A DNA stretch of 64,000 bases, from contig NZ_CP038141.1 of the NCBI RefSeq assembly GCF_006542355.1, positions 1,866,001-1,930,000 on the forward strand. The letters are read 5' to 3'. The notes beneath the pieces are model-generated. The model was not told where the DNA came from, searched no databases, and saw nothing but the letters and a program-made list of their open reading frames with translations. Below are positions 8,139 through 17,151 of this stretch, in pieces; within the stretch, counting starts at the first letter, position 1, and each line of letters begins with the position of its first letter. The DNA is from Swingsia samuiensis. Lineage in GTDB: Bacteria > Pseudomonadota > Alphaproteobacteria > Acetobacterales > Acetobacteraceae. The position numbers were made by a program, and so were the translations under genes.

Positions 8139-8882
8139 TTAAGCCTTCTTTGACTTGAATGCGATGGCTTCTTCTGCGCTTCCTACTCCGCCGTGTTTTT
8201 GGGACCATTCACATGGGTTTTCTAAGAACCGGCGTACTTCTGCACTATCTTTTTCTGAGAAATAATTTTCTCCAGCACACGCTTCCAGAACATCCCACCA
8301 TGTGCAGAGCGAGTGCAGGGAAATATTCATATCCGATAGCGTTTTATGTGCTCCCGGGAAAACGCCGTAGAAGAAGATAACAAATGTATGGTCTACAATT
8401 GCGCCTGCCTCACGCAAAGCATTAGCAAACTGGATTTTAGAGGCGCCATCTGTGGTTAGATCTTCTACCAAGAGGGTACGCATACCTTCTGGAACATCAC
8501 CTTCAATTTGGGCATTGCGTCCAAAGCCTTTTGGTTTTTTACGTACATACGCCATCGGCGTCATCATACGCTCGGCAATCCAGGCTGCGAAAGGGATTCC
8601 AGCTGTTTCGCCACCGACGATGGCGTCTAGGCTTTCATGGCCAATATGACGTTCAATTTTTTCAACTGCGAGCTGCATAATTTTAGCGCGTGCTCGAGGA
8701 TAAAAAATGATTTTTCGACAATCAATGTAAACAGGGGATTTCCAGCCAGAGGTTAAGGTGTAAGGCTCATCGGGTCGAAAATTAATAGCATTAATTTCTA
8801 ATAGAATACGCGCAGTTGTTAGAGCGGCATCGCGATCCCATGAGGTGCGGCCAGCTGTAGCGCTTTCTCCAAGTTGTGTCAT
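8139..8882 (-). CDS. pyrE: Orotate phosphoribosyltransferase
   Basis: The product transfers phosphoribosyl from PRPP to orotate, giving OMP in pyrimidine synthesis. The PRPP-binding motif LLVEDLTTDGASK is intact, and TSGWKSPVYIDCR and IVGGETAGIPFA match the family. The ATG at 8882 is preferred because GGAG is six bases upstream; an ATG at 8894 overlaps that site. At 247 residues it is somewhat longer than many PyrE proteins: the last 70 or so residues (WWDVLEACAGENYFSE onward) form an extra C-terminal segment that I cannot tie to a domain. The next gene in the operon is murI. Confidence 0.95.
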   Translation of the reverse strand: MTQLGESATAGRTSWDRDAALTTARILLEINAINFRPDEPYTLTSGWKSPVYIDCRKIIFYPRARAKIMQLAVEKIERHIGHESLDAIVGGETAGIPFAAWIAERMMTPMAYVRKKPKGFGRNAQIEGDVPEGMRTLLVEDLTTDGASKIQFANALREAGAIVDHTFVIFFYGVFPGAHKTLSDMNISLHSLCTWWDVLEACAGENYFSEKDSAEVRRFLENPCEWSQKHGGVGSAEEAIAFKSKKA

Positions 8883-9007
8883 CTTGATCTCCACGGATAT
8901 CTTTTCTTGTGGTTTACCGATCGAAAGCCCAGAAGGGTAGGGGGTATTTTACATTGTTATTATAGCTGTGATCGATCCAACTAATCTTCTAGCTTGCACT
9001 CTTGCTC

Positions 9008-9034
9008 AAGGAGGCTTACATGAAGAGAAGTTGA
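9008..9034 (+). promoter_or_regulatory. Strong Shine-Dalgarno with a four-codon mini-ORF
   Basis: AAGGAGG (9008-9014) is followed after five bases by ATG AAG AGA AGT TGA (9020-9034). A second in-frame stop (TAA) follows four codons after ATG's stop. The frame is the same as that of the 78-codon gene starting with GTG at 9059. It is either a leader mini-ORF that couples translation to that gene, or the remains of an older upstream start. Confidence 0.45.
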
Positions 9035-9058
9035 GAATTATTCTAAAGCAGGTTCCGA

Positions 9059-9295
9059 GTGAGCGTTGAAACCAGTAAAATTGGTCGCAAATGTGAGCGC
9101 GCAGTGATTACAGCGTATCAGGAGCTACGTGAGGTAGGCCAGCCTGATATGCAGGCTTTTGCCGCCTGCACAACGCTTTATAGAATACATCATCCAGAAT
9201 CTTCCTTAACAGAAGCAAGACGTTTGGTGGCCGAGTGGATCGACCATCATATTGTTCGGAAAGCTAAAGGAAAGACACCGGGCTGTAATTGCTGA
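9059..9295 (+). CDS. Small conserved-looking hypothetical protein
   Basis: This 78-residue protein starts with GTG at 9059; upstream AGCAGG is only a fair ribosome binding site. It is basic and probably helical, with the segment KCERAVITAYQELREVG followed by AFAACTTLYRIHHPE and a C-terminal KTPGCNC that puts two cysteines at the very end. No known domain is recognised. It lies alone between divergent pyrE and convergent gltA. The protein-like composition and lack of a competing frame support it being real. The 13 codons before the GTG are in frame but interrupted by two stops. Confidence 0.55.
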   Translation: MSVETSKIGRKCERAVITAYQELREVGQPDMQAFAACTTLYRIHHPESSLTEARRLVAEWIDHHIVRKAKGKTPGCNC

Positions 9296-9311
9296 GCAGC
9301 TAGGCTCAATA

Positions 9312-10616
9312 TTACCCTCTTTCATGAATGGGGGTAAATTTTCTTCTGTTAGATCCGATATAAAGCTGTCTTGGCCTAACGATTCGGGCTGTTGGGTCTT
9401 CAATCATTTCTTTCCATTGGCTTACCCATCCAACAGTCCGTGCAACAGCGAAGAGAACTGTGAACATATTTTCTGGGATGCCAAGAGCCTTTAAAATCAG
9501 GCCTGAATAAAAATCAACATTGGGATAAAGACCACGTTTGATGAAATATTCATCATGTGTGGCGACTTTTTCCAGTTCCATGGCGAGGTCAAGAAGAGGG
9601 TCTCTCTCAAGGCCAAGTTCAGCAATAACCTCCCGGCATGTTTCTTGTAAAATTTTGGCGCGAGGATCAAAATTTTTATATACGCGATGACCAAATCCCA
9701 TGAGACGCACGGTAGAGTTCCGGTCTTTTGCTTTTTCTAAAAAAGCGGGGATTCCATCGCGAGTTCCAATTGATTTGAGCATGTTGAGAGCCGCTTCGTT
9801 CGCTCCACCATGGGCAGGCCCCCATAACGCAGCAATGCCAGCAGAGATACATGCATAAGGATTGGAACCGGTAGAGCCGACTAACCGTACGGTGGTTGTT
9901 GACGCATTTTGTTCATGGTCTGCATGCAAAACCAGAATACGATCAATGGCACGGGCTAAAACGGGATTGACTTTGTAATGATTACCCGGCCGTGCAAAGA
10001 GCATGTGTAAGAAGTTTTCAGAAAAACTCATTTCTTCATCAGGATAGATGAAAGGCTCGCCAATAGAGTATTTGTAGGCCCATGCAGCAATCGTTGCAGT
10101 CTTGGCAATGAGCCGCCGGGCTGAAAGATCACGATCTTCAGGTTGAGAAATATTTAAACCATCATGATAAAATGCAGAAAGGGCGCTGACAGTGCCGCAT
10201 AAGATGGCCATAGGGTGAGCATCGCGGCGGAAACCATTAAAAAAATTACGTATTTGTTCATTTAATAGACGATGGGTGTTCATATCCTTTTTGAAGACAT
10301 GGTACTGCTCCAGAGTAGGAAGCTCACCATAGAGCAACAAGTAGGCTGTTTCGGTAAAATTTGCATGTGTTGCAAGTTCTTCAATCGGGTACCCACGATG
10401 AAGAAGAATGCCTTTTTCTCCATCAATGAATGTTATTTTGCTTGAACATGTCGCTGTCCCTATTAAGCCCGGATCAAAAGAATAGAGGCCCAAATTTTGA
10501 GGCATACTACGAAGATCAATAACATCAGGACCCATCGTGCCTTGAAAAGAAGGAGCCTGCATAGAAGAAGAGTTTGTTTCGATCGTGACGGTGTTTTTAT
10601 TCGTATTATGATTCAT
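9312..10616 (-). CDS. gltA: Citrate synthase (type II)
   Basis: The 434-residue enzyme condenses acetyl-CoA with oxaloacetate. The family signature is visible in [30 protein letters not shown] and [16 protein letters not shown], which contain the catalytic histidines and the Arg that binds oxaloacetate. VDFYSG near the C-terminus carries the catalytic Asp. The N-terminal extension with GLYSFDPGL is typical of the hexameric, NADH-sensitive Gram-negative type. In acetic acid bacteria citrate synthase (aarA) contributes to acetate tolerance; that role is known for relatives and is not shown here. It has its own promoter region (10617-10802), where I see nothing else convincing. Confidence 0.96.
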   Translation of the reverse strand: MNHNTNKNTVTIETNSSSMQAPSFQGTMGPDVIDLRSMPQNLGLYSFDPGLIGTATCSSKITFIDGEKGILLHRGYPIEELATHANFTETAYLLLYGELPTLEQYHVFKKDMNTHRLLNEQIRNFFNGFRRDAHPMAILCGTVSALSAFYHDGLNISQPEDRDLSARRLIAKTATIAAWAYKYSIGEPFIYPDEEMSFSENFLHMLFARPGNHYKVNPVLARAIDRILVLHADHEQNASTTTVRLVGSTGSNPYACISAGIAALWGPAHGGANEAALNMLKSIGTRDGIPAFLEKAKDRNSTVRLMGFGHRVYKNFDPRAKILQETCREVIAELGLERDPLLDLAMELEKVATHDEYFIKRGLYPNVDFYSGLILKALGIPENMFTVLFAVARTVGWVSQWKEMIEDPTARIVRPRQLYIGSNRRKFTPIHERG

Positions 10617-10802
10617 TTGAATGCGCCTATCTGGGGCCGTGTAAAAATTACTGAATGGACAAGTGGATGGAGTGATCGTGCAGGTTGCCCATGGAATGAT
10701 CGTATCTTAAAAAAGATTTTTTATGAAATGATAATGGCGTATTTATTAAAAGAAAAATTTAAACTCTTAGTGTGTTTTGAAATAAAATCATAAAATCAAG
10801 AA

Positions 10803-10831
10803 CAGCCCCTTATTATGAGGTAAAGGGGCTG
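10803..10831 (-). terminator. Terminator of the smc-phosphatase-chorismate mutase run
   Basis: CAGCCCCTT (10803-10811) and AAGGGGCTG (10823-10831) form a perfect 9-bp stem immediately past the chorismate mutase stop on the minus strand. The following minus-strand sequence is T-rich but broken (TTCTTGATTTTATG), so it is a moderate intrinsic terminator. Confidence 0.6.
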
Positions 10832-10844
10832 CCGTTTAAAATGG

Positions 10845-11159
10845 TTAGAGATTTACATGAGTGCTTGCGGCGATAGCCTCATGGTGGCGTATGACTTCTT
10901 TTATGACGAAAGCTAAAAACTTTTCAGCAAAATCTGGGTCTAAATGAGCATCACGCGCAAGGCGGCGTAAGCGTTCGATCTGACGTGTTTCACGTTGAGG
11001 GTCTGCTGCCGGAAGCTTTGCTTTTGCCTTAAGTTCGCCCACAGCTTTTGTGCAGCGAAAACGTTCGGCTAACATATGGATAAGAGCCGCATCAATATTA
11101 TCAATGCTTGTTCTTAAATTTTCCAGTTCGTGGAGTGCTGTCGAGTGATTAGAAGTCAT
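10845..11159 (-). CDS. Chorismate mutase (AroQ type)
   Basis: This monofunctional chorismate mutase of 104 residues converts chorismate to prephenate for Phe and Tyr synthesis. It is an all-helical AroQ domain: LRTSIDNIDAALIHMLAERF carries the first conserved Arg and Asp, KAVGELKA the next Lys, and the QIERLRRLA and EKFLAFVIKEVIRHH helices complete the fold. The ATG at 11159 is preceded by GGTGG at a good distance and overlaps the phosphatase stop by about 10 bases, which indicates translational coupling. The upstream in-frame ATG at 11177 is less well placed. No prephenate dehydratase or dehydrogenase domain is attached. Confidence 0.9.
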   Translation of the reverse strand: MTSNHSTALHELENLRTSIDNIDAALIHMLAERFRCTKAVGELKAKAKLPAADPQRETRQIERLRRLARDAHLDPDFAEKFLAFVIKEVIRHHEAIAASTHVNL

Positions 11160-11868
11160 TAATATCCACCCATGCAAGATGTCCGCCTTTTCCAGCGCCT
11201 AAATCCATAAAAATAGCTGTCCCCCCTAATCTGCCTAAGCATTTCCACGGGCGCCCATTTGTTGAGCGACGATCATGCCCAACATATACCGTCATGCCAT
11301 CAGGAATACGATTGATCCAGCTTAAACGGCGTTCAGGATAGCCATCAGGCTGCATCCGTCCAGTGGTTTCTCCGAACAACGCGCGTGATAGAGGAGCTGT
11401 AATTTCACCTAAACCGGGAAGAGGGGGCTGAGAGAGCATAGCGGTATGAAAACCACCATGAACAAAGAAGGTCCGCTCAATTCTAAGCCAGGTGGGGGCA
11501 GAGGCAATCGCTTTATAAATATTGGGGATTAAAGAGGCGTATTCTGGCTGGGCAAGCTGGCTCAGTGTTTCTTCAAGAGGGGGATCTTTACGCAAACGTC
11601 GTCCTTCTAGAGCGCGGCCTAATTTACGGTCATGATTGCCAAGAATGAATAAGCCTCGTTTGTATTCAAGCAAATCCAGCATAAGTTCCAGAACGCCAGC
11701 ACTATTAGGACCGTGGTCGATGAGATCCCCAAGCTGAATGATAAAGCGATCTGTTGCTGTGGCATGTTGGAAGGCATTGAGATCACCATGCACGTCTCCC
11801 ACTACGCGAATCCCGTAAGTTTGGATTCGCTCTATAATGGAATCAGTAAGAGGTGGCTCAGCAAAAAT
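11149..11868 (-). CDS. Calcineurin-like metallophosphatase (PPP/ApaH-like)
   Basis: All metal-binding motifs of the PPP group are present: GDVHGD, GDLIDHGPNS, GNHDRK, FVHGG and a late GHDRR. Such enzymes hydrolyse phosphoproteins or dinucleoside polyphosphates; the substrate is unknown here. The only conventional start in frame is GTG at 11802, but it begins directly at GDVHG and removes the first core strand. The frame stays open to 11886 and encodes a plausible helix plus strand (SIIERIQTYGIRVV) before GDVHG. The end given assumes an ATT start at 11868, which is inference. It sits between smc and chorismate mutase in one minus-strand run. Confidence 0.8.
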   Translation of the reverse strand: MFAEPPLTDSIIERIQTYGIRVVGDVHGDLNAFQHATATDRFIIQLGDLIDHGPNSAGVLELMLDLLEYKRGLFILGNHDRKLGRALEGRRLRKDPPLEETLSQLAQPEYASLIPNIYKAIASAPTWLRIERTFFVHGGFHTAMLSQPPLPGLGEITAPLSRALFGETTGRMQPDGYPERRLSWINRIPDGMTVYVGHDRRSTNGRPWKCLGRLGGTAIFMDLGAGKGGHLAWVDINDF

Positions 11869-11950
11869 GGTTCTATCTTTCGTTTTTTATATATAAAAAA
11901 GCTTATAGTGGCGCACGTCAATTTACTTATTACAGAAAAATGAAAAAGAG

Positions 11951-14900
11951 TTAGTGATTAACGAATGTCGTTGCCTGTCCAAGGTCAACAGACAAGACAC
12001 GACTAACCCCACGTTCCTGCATTGTGACACCATATAATCGGTTCATATGAGCCATGGTTAATTGATGATGAGTAACGACGAGAAAGTGTGTGCCTGTCTC
12101 TTTGGTCATGTCTGATAGAAGAGAACAAAAACGCTCAACATTGGCATCATCAAGTGGTGCATCGACTTCATCAAGAACGCAGATGGGGGCAGGGTTACAG
12201 CGGAATGTTGCGAAAATAAGCGAGAGAGCAGTAAGAGCTTGCTCTCCTCCAGAAAGAAGAGAAAGAGTTGAAAGCTTTTTTCCCGGAGGCTGTGCAAATA
12301 TTTCTAGACCCGCTTCTAATGGGTCGTCACTGCCAACCATCCCCAAATGAGCACGCCCTCCACCAAACATACGAGAGAATAAGGATTGAAAATTACGGTC
12401 TACTTCTGTGAAAACAGCAAGCAGTCGTTCACGGCCTTCACCGTTAATAGTATGAATGCCCTGTCGAAGCTTTTGGATGGCAGTGGTTAACTCGTCATGT
12501 TCTTTGGCGATTGTTTCTGCGGTTTGCTTTGCTTCTTGAAACTCAATTTCGGCTCTTAGATTGACTGGACCAAGGTCCTCTCGTTCTTTGGTTAGTCGAT
12601 TGATTTGGCGTCGGATGGAGGATTCGTTGTGTTCGGATACATCCAAGGGAGTTGAAGCAGAATCAGGAAAAGGAATTTCTTCTTGTAGTTTGATATAGGC
12701 GGCTTTGGCTTGCTCGGCTCTTTCTGAAAAACGAGCAATATTTGCTTGTGCAGCGGAGAGTGTTGCGTCAGCTTTGCGCCGCCGTTCTTGAATGGTTTGT
12801 TCAGCCGAATGAGCCGCTTTGTTTTTTAAAAGAGCCTCTTCATATTCTGCGCTTGTTTGAGCAAGAGCATTTGTAAAAGACGTATAATGCGTTTCAAGTT
12901 CGAGGATCTGACTTTGTGACTGTTGTATGGTTTCTTTTATGGCATTTTGACGAGAGTTAAGCTCGTCTGATCTGCTTTGTGTATCATGAATTTGTTGTTT
13001 TAAATCATCAATACGGCTTTCTTGAGCGGATATATCACCTGCTAAGCGTGTTTTTTGAATGGCCGTATGGGAAAGTTGATTTTCTATATTTTTCAGTCGG
13101 CTGCGTGTTTCTTCTAATTTAGAAGCATAGTGACTGATTTTTTGTTCTAAAAGGCTTAAATCAGGACATTCTGATAATGTATTTTGATGGTGTTCTCGTT
13201 CTTTTTGTAAGTTTTGGAGGAGTGTCTCTAATTCTTTCCGACGTGCTAATAAAGATGAAATATGAGCATTAGTTTGTGTTTTGAGCTGCTCAATTTGACG
13301 TAAATTTGTATGTAAAAGCTCTTTATTTTCTTGAGCTTTTAATAAGTCTTGAGACAGGATTTGTAATTGCTTTTCAGAATCAGCGTAAGATTTTTGGGCG
13401 TTTAAAGTAGTCGTGTTTAAAAGTTCAAGATCTGGTTTGTTTTGATTGTCGCTTACTCGACTAATTTCAGATTGGAGGTTGTTGCGTTCTTTTGTCATAT
13501 GCGTGATGTGTGATGATATTTCTTTATCACGCGTCTGAGCAGATTGGTGCTGTAAAAGAGCTTGATCTAAAAGACGTGTATGATTTTCAACTTCTTTTCG
13601 GCATGTTTTGAGAGCCAATGAAGTTGCTTCTAATTCTTTGCGTTGTAATGTGACTTTTTCTGATAATTTCTGAGATTTTTGAGAAAATTTTTCTGGATTT
13701 TCAAAAGCTGTATAGTCTTCTTCCAGCGAGGTCCAATCAGATTTAGCGTGTTGAAGGTTTTGCAACGCCTCTTCTAAACGTTTTTGACTTTCTTCCCATC
13801 GGCTTTGAGCAAGATCAGCACGTTGCTCCAGTTGAGCCATATGGGCTCGTTGTTTATTGAGACTATGTTCAATTTCAACACTTTTCTGCCGATATAACTG
13901 AAGGTCTTTTTCTATTTTTTCTCGCTGTTCACTTTGGTTCTGAAGAGTAACAACAAGGTCAGGTAAATCTGTTTCGTGTTGTGTGATTTGGAGAAGAATA
14001 TCGTTCAAACGGTTTTTTTGTTCCAGCCGGACGGCTCCTGTATCTGCTGCATGGGCTGAACGAATAAAGCCATCCCAACGCCATAAAGCTCCATTTTCAC
14101 ACACAAGGATTTGGCCGGGAGAAAGTTTTTTTTGTAAATCTTTTGCTAGGCTTTGATCTGCTAGTAAAAAAGCAGATTGAAGGCGCCGGTTCAATGCGGG
14201 AGGTGCCTCAATTAAGTTTGAAAGAGGCTCACCAAAAGCAGCTTCTGCTGAGAACGAAATATTTGGAAGTTCCCGCCAACGTTGGGTAGCTGGCGTTGTT
14301 TCATCAGCTAATGAGGCATTGAGGCCGTTTGCAAGAACTGCTGAAACAGCTCTTACAAGGTGAGGAGGAATATTCAAACTATCTTCAAGGGAGTTAGGCT
14401 GTTTTTCAATGGCATTCAAAGAAATCTGAAGGCTTTCTTGTTCGGTCTTTAGACGTATAATTGCATTTTCAATTTGAAAGACAGACTGTTGTGTTTGTTT
14501 TTCACCTTCTAAAAGAGCGAGCAAATCTTTTTCTGTTTTTTGGATATCGCTTTGTGTCTTGCTTAAATGTTGGGAATGTTTTTCTGTTGTTTCTCTAATG
14601 GAGGTTAATTCTTCCGCAGGGATAAGGGCTTTTTTGTCACGCTCAAGATTTTCTTGCGCGAGTGTAACTTTCTTTTTTGCCTCATTCATTACTCTTTGGG
14701 CTGTATCACGAGACCGGATGATCGCTTGGTAGCGTTGTATTTGCTCTTCTGCTTGAGCGCGGGCTTCTAACCACTCTGTATTGGTTTGGCTTAAATCGTT
14801 AGATTTAGAGATTTCTTCACGCTCTAACTCATTCAATTTATTCTTCAGAGTGTTATTATTTTTTTGAAGTTCATTTTTTGCGTTATCATCAAGTATATTC

Positions 14901-16480
14901 TTTTTGTTTTGATAAAAAAGATCATGATTTTCTTGTAGTTGGGTCTCAATATTCTTTAAACGATCCTGCAAGTCCTTTTCCATGCGTAAAATATTTTCAA
15001 AACGTTTGGTCTCTTCTTCAAGAGTACGTTTTGAAAGTTCTGATTGTAATAGTTTTTCTTGCAGATCTTTCTGATGTTCCGTGAATGTATTTTGAATATG
15101 AGAGCAGTAAAGATCAGCTTCTTCTGATTTGTGTTGAATTTCTAATATGGCATCTTCTTGTGGGAGAGTTTTATCAAGTTCGCTGATTTCTAATGCGGTT
15201 TTATGATAATTCTGGCTTTCTGTATCAATTCTATTCTGAATATTCTCTATTGTGAGAATGATATTTTTTAGTGCAGCACTTTCAGTGTCTCTTTGCTGGG
15301 TCGTTTGATCCAACTGCTTTACAATAGATTGCTGCTCCTCAGAAAGTTTCTGGGCTTCTTTTGCGAGCTGCTGTTCTTGTTCTGGTAATTCTTGGATTTG
15401 CTCTTGAAATAAGATTAGTTTTTGTTGCGTTTCATCATAGGAAGCGCGGTATTGAGTAAGGCGCTGTGTGTTTTGTAAAAGATCCGATTCAATTTGAGAA
15501 AGGTGATTTTGAGCTCCTTTCTCATTTTCTTGAGCCCGAAAAAGATCGGCTCGGAGTGTTTCTTGCTTGATTTTATGATGTTCAAGCTGGCTGCGTAATT
15601 TTTCAATATTTTCGTGCAGGTGGGGGGAGGCTTGGCGTGCTTCAAACTCAGCAATAGCCGCTTGCTCAGCATCCATTTCAGCAGCTTGAAGTTTTTCTTT
15701 TGCGCTTTTCAGATCTTGGAGGCTTTTTTCAACTGCTAGCTTTCCTTTAGCATGGAGAAGATGGTGAAGAGTATTTTCAGTTTCTCGTAAAAGTTCAGAG
15801 AGTTCTCGGTATTTGCGTGCTTGTGAAGTCTGAGTGTTTAAGCTGCTTAAGCGTTCTTCTATTTGCAGGCGTAAGTCTTCTGCTCGCGATAGATTGGCTT
15901 CTGTTTGGCGTAATTTTAATTCTGCATCATGACGTCTTGTATGAAGGCCAGTAATCCCAGCAGCTTCTTCTAAAAGAAGGCGTCGCTCTTCGGGTTTAGC
16001 TGCAATGAGTTGGCTAACACGATTTTGGCTAACAATCCCCGAACTGCGAGCTCCTGATGAGAGGTCTGCAAAAAGAGTTTGTATATCGCGTGCGCGGACA
16101 ACGCGGCCATTAATACGATATTCGCTGCCTGCTCCTCGTTCTATACGACGTGAAATTTCCAGTTCGTCGGCATCTTGAAAGGGAGAGGGAGCTAGTCCTT
16201 TTGTTCCACTCAGTCGCAACATGACTTGAGCAATGTTACGAGCAGAACGAGCCCCGGTCCCTGCAAAAATAAGGTCATCCAGCTCTCCACCACGTAAGGA
16301 GCGAGCAGATGTTTCTCCCATAGCCCAACGAAGTGCTTCGACGACGTTGGACTTTCCACAACCATTAGGACCAATTATTCCTGTGAGGCCAGGGAGAATA
16401 TTGACCTGAACCTCATCAGCAAAACTTTTAAATCCTGTAATAGTTAGGCCAAGAATGGTTGCGTTCTGTTGGGAGGACAT
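11951..16480 (-). CDS. smc: Chromosome segregation ATPase SMC, long-armed form
   Basis: SMC dimers form rings that organise and segregate the chromosome with ScpA and ScpB. The N-terminal head has Walker A at residues 37-44 (GPNGCGKS). The C-terminal head has the LSLLSGGEQALTALS signature and the Walker B VLDEVDAPLDDAN. A hinge, with ILVCENGALWRWDGF, lies at about 690-820. Both flanking segments are long heptad-like coiled coils, rich in Glu, Gln, Lys and Leu. The length of 1509 residues exceeds the 1150-1200 of well-studied SMCs, and the excess is shared by both arms. It follows the dsbA-like genes and precedes the phosphatase gene. Confidence 0.96.
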   Translation of the reverse strand: MSSQQNATILGLTITGFKSFADEVQVNILPGLTGIIGPNGCGKSNVVEALRWAMGETSARSLRGGELDDLIFAGTGARSARNIAQVMLRLSGTKGLAPSPFQDADELEISRRIERGAGSEYRINGRVVRARDIQTLFADLSSGARSSGIVSQNRVSQLIAAKPEERRLLLEEAAGITGLHTRRHDAELKLRQTEANLSRAEDLRLQIEERLSSLNTQTSQARKYRELSELLRETENTLHHLLHAKGKLAVEKSLQDLKSAKEKLQAAEMDAEQAAIAEFEARQASPHLHENIEKLRSQLEHHKIKQETLRADLFRAQENEKGAQNHLSQIESDLLQNTQRLTQYRASYDETQQKLILFQEQIQELPEQEQQLAKEAQKLSEEQQSIVKQLDQTTQQRDTESAALKNIILTIENIQNRIDTESQNYHKTALEISELDKTLPQEDAILEIQHKSEEADLYCSHIQNTFTEHQKDLQEKLLQSELSKRTLEEETKRFENILRMEKDLQDRLKNIETQLQENHDLFYQNKKNILDDNAKNELQKNNNTLKNKLNELEREEISKSNDLSQTNTEWLEARAQAEEQIQRYQAIIRSRDTAQRVMNEAKKKVTLAQENLERDKKALIPAEELTSIRETTEKHSQHLSKTQSDIQKTEKDLLALLEGEKQTQQSVFQIENAIIRLKTEQESLQISLNAIEKQPNSLEDSLNIPPHLVRAVSAVLANGLNASLADETTPATQRWRELPNISFSAEAAFGEPLSNLIEAPPALNRRLQSAFLLADQSLAKDLQKKLSPGQILVCENGALWRWDGFIRSAHAADTGAVRLEQKNRLNDILLQITQHETDLPDLVVTLQNQSEQREKIEKDLQLYRQKSVEIEHSLNKQRAHMAQLEQRADLAQSRWEESQKRLEEALQNLQHAKSDWTSLEEDYTAFENPEKFSQKSQKLSEKVTLQRKELEATSLALKTCRKEVENHTRLLDQALLQHQSAQTRDKEISSHITHMTKERNNLQSEISRVSDNQNKPDLELLNTTTLNAQKSYADSEKQLQILSQDLLKAQENKELLHTNLRQIEQLKTQTNAHISSLLARRKELETLLQNLQKEREHHQNTLSECPDLSLLEQKISHYASKLEETRSRLKNIENQLSHTAIQKTRLAGDISAQESRIDDLKQQIHDTQSRSDELNSRQNAIKETIQQSQSQILELETHYTSFTNALAQTSAEYEEALLKNKAAHSAEQTIQERRRKADATLSAAQANIARFSERAEQAKAAYIKLQEEIPFPDSASTPLDVSEHNESSIRRQINRLTKEREDLGPVNLRAEIEFQEAKQTAETIAKEHDELTTAIQKLRQGIHTINGEGRERLLAVFTEVDRNFQSLFSRMFGGGRAHLGMVGSDDPLEAGLEIFAQPPGKKLSTLSLLSGGEQALTALSLIFATFRCNPAPICVLDEVDAPLDDANVERFCSLLSDMTKETGTHFLVVTHHQLTMAHMNRLYGVTMQERGVSRVLSVDLGQATTFVNH

Positions 16481-16512
16481 ACGGGGCGAAAGATTTTCTT
16501 TACAGAAGGTAT

Positions 16513-17151
16513 TTAAGAGGCCTTAGCGACAAGGTCGGCAAATTTGTCATACGTCTCTGGGTCTTGGCCATAGTGGGTACTGTTGAAAAGGAAAAATGGT
16601 GTGCCTTGGATGTTATATTTTTCAGCATCTTGCTGAATTTGATTGAACATACTTTGCATGAAGCCTGTATCGTTCGCGATGCTTTTAAACTGATTTGCAG
16701 AGATGCCGGCTAGAGCAGACATTTGTTGCAAACGTTCCATCGGGTCACCGCCTGAGGCGAAAGCCCATTGCATTTGACTGGAGAACAAAGCTTCAAGAAA
16801 AGGAACATAGCGTTCTTGTGGCAATGAGCGTGCAACCATAGCCGCTGTTAGTCCTACGCGATCGCCAGAGAAATCATGGAATTGGTAACGAATCTTACCA
16901 GTATCGATGAGTTTCTCCTTAATCTTCGGGAATTCTTCGGTGGCGAAATGAGCGCAATGTGTACAGGTTAAAGAGAACCATTCTTGCACTAGGACTTTGG
17001 CGTTGGGGTTTCCTATAATACGAGGGCCCATTCTGGGGTCGCTTGTTACTGCAGAATTATCATCAGCCCGGGCTCCTGCTGCTGCGCTGAGGGCAACGGC
17101 AGGCACAGACTTTAAGAGAACGCGGCGAGGTAATGAAAAGCGACTATTCAT
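16513..17151 (-). CDS. DsbA-family periplasmic thiol-disulfide protein (copy 1)
   Basis: This 212-residue thioredoxin-fold protein has an N-terminal signal with a twin arginine (SLPRRVLLKS, then a hydrophobic stretch ending near GARA), so export by Tat or Sec is possible. The redox site is CTHC (Cys63, Cys66), followed by the DsbA-type helical insertion and a cis-proline strand GTPFFLF. It probably oxidises or isomerises disulfides in the periplasm. The ATG directly follows the stop of a paralogue with no gap. A DsbA-like gene next to smc is a recurrent alphaproteobacterial arrangement, as far as I know. Confidence 0.9.
   Translation of the reverse strand: MNSRFSLPRRVLLKSVPAVALSAAAGARADDNSAVTSDPRMGPRIIGNPNAKVLVQEWFSLTCTHCAHFATEEFPKIKEKLIDTGKIRYQFHDFSGDRVGLTAAMVARSLPQERYVPFLEALFSSQMQWAFASGGDPMERLQQMSALAGISANQFKSIANDTGFMQSMFNQIQQDAEKYNIQGTPFFLFNSTHYGQDPETYDKFADLVAKAS

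Noticed and set aside
7300-8208. Longer murI start at 8208
   Set aside because: The added 27 residues are an Arg/Lys-rich stretch overlapping pyrE; the GTG at 8127 has a proper ribosome binding site.
10497-10793. 98-codon plus-strand frame across the gltA promoter region
   Set aside because: It starts inside gltA antisense and continues into AT-rich intergenic DNA; the peptide is not protein-like and no ribosome binding site is present.
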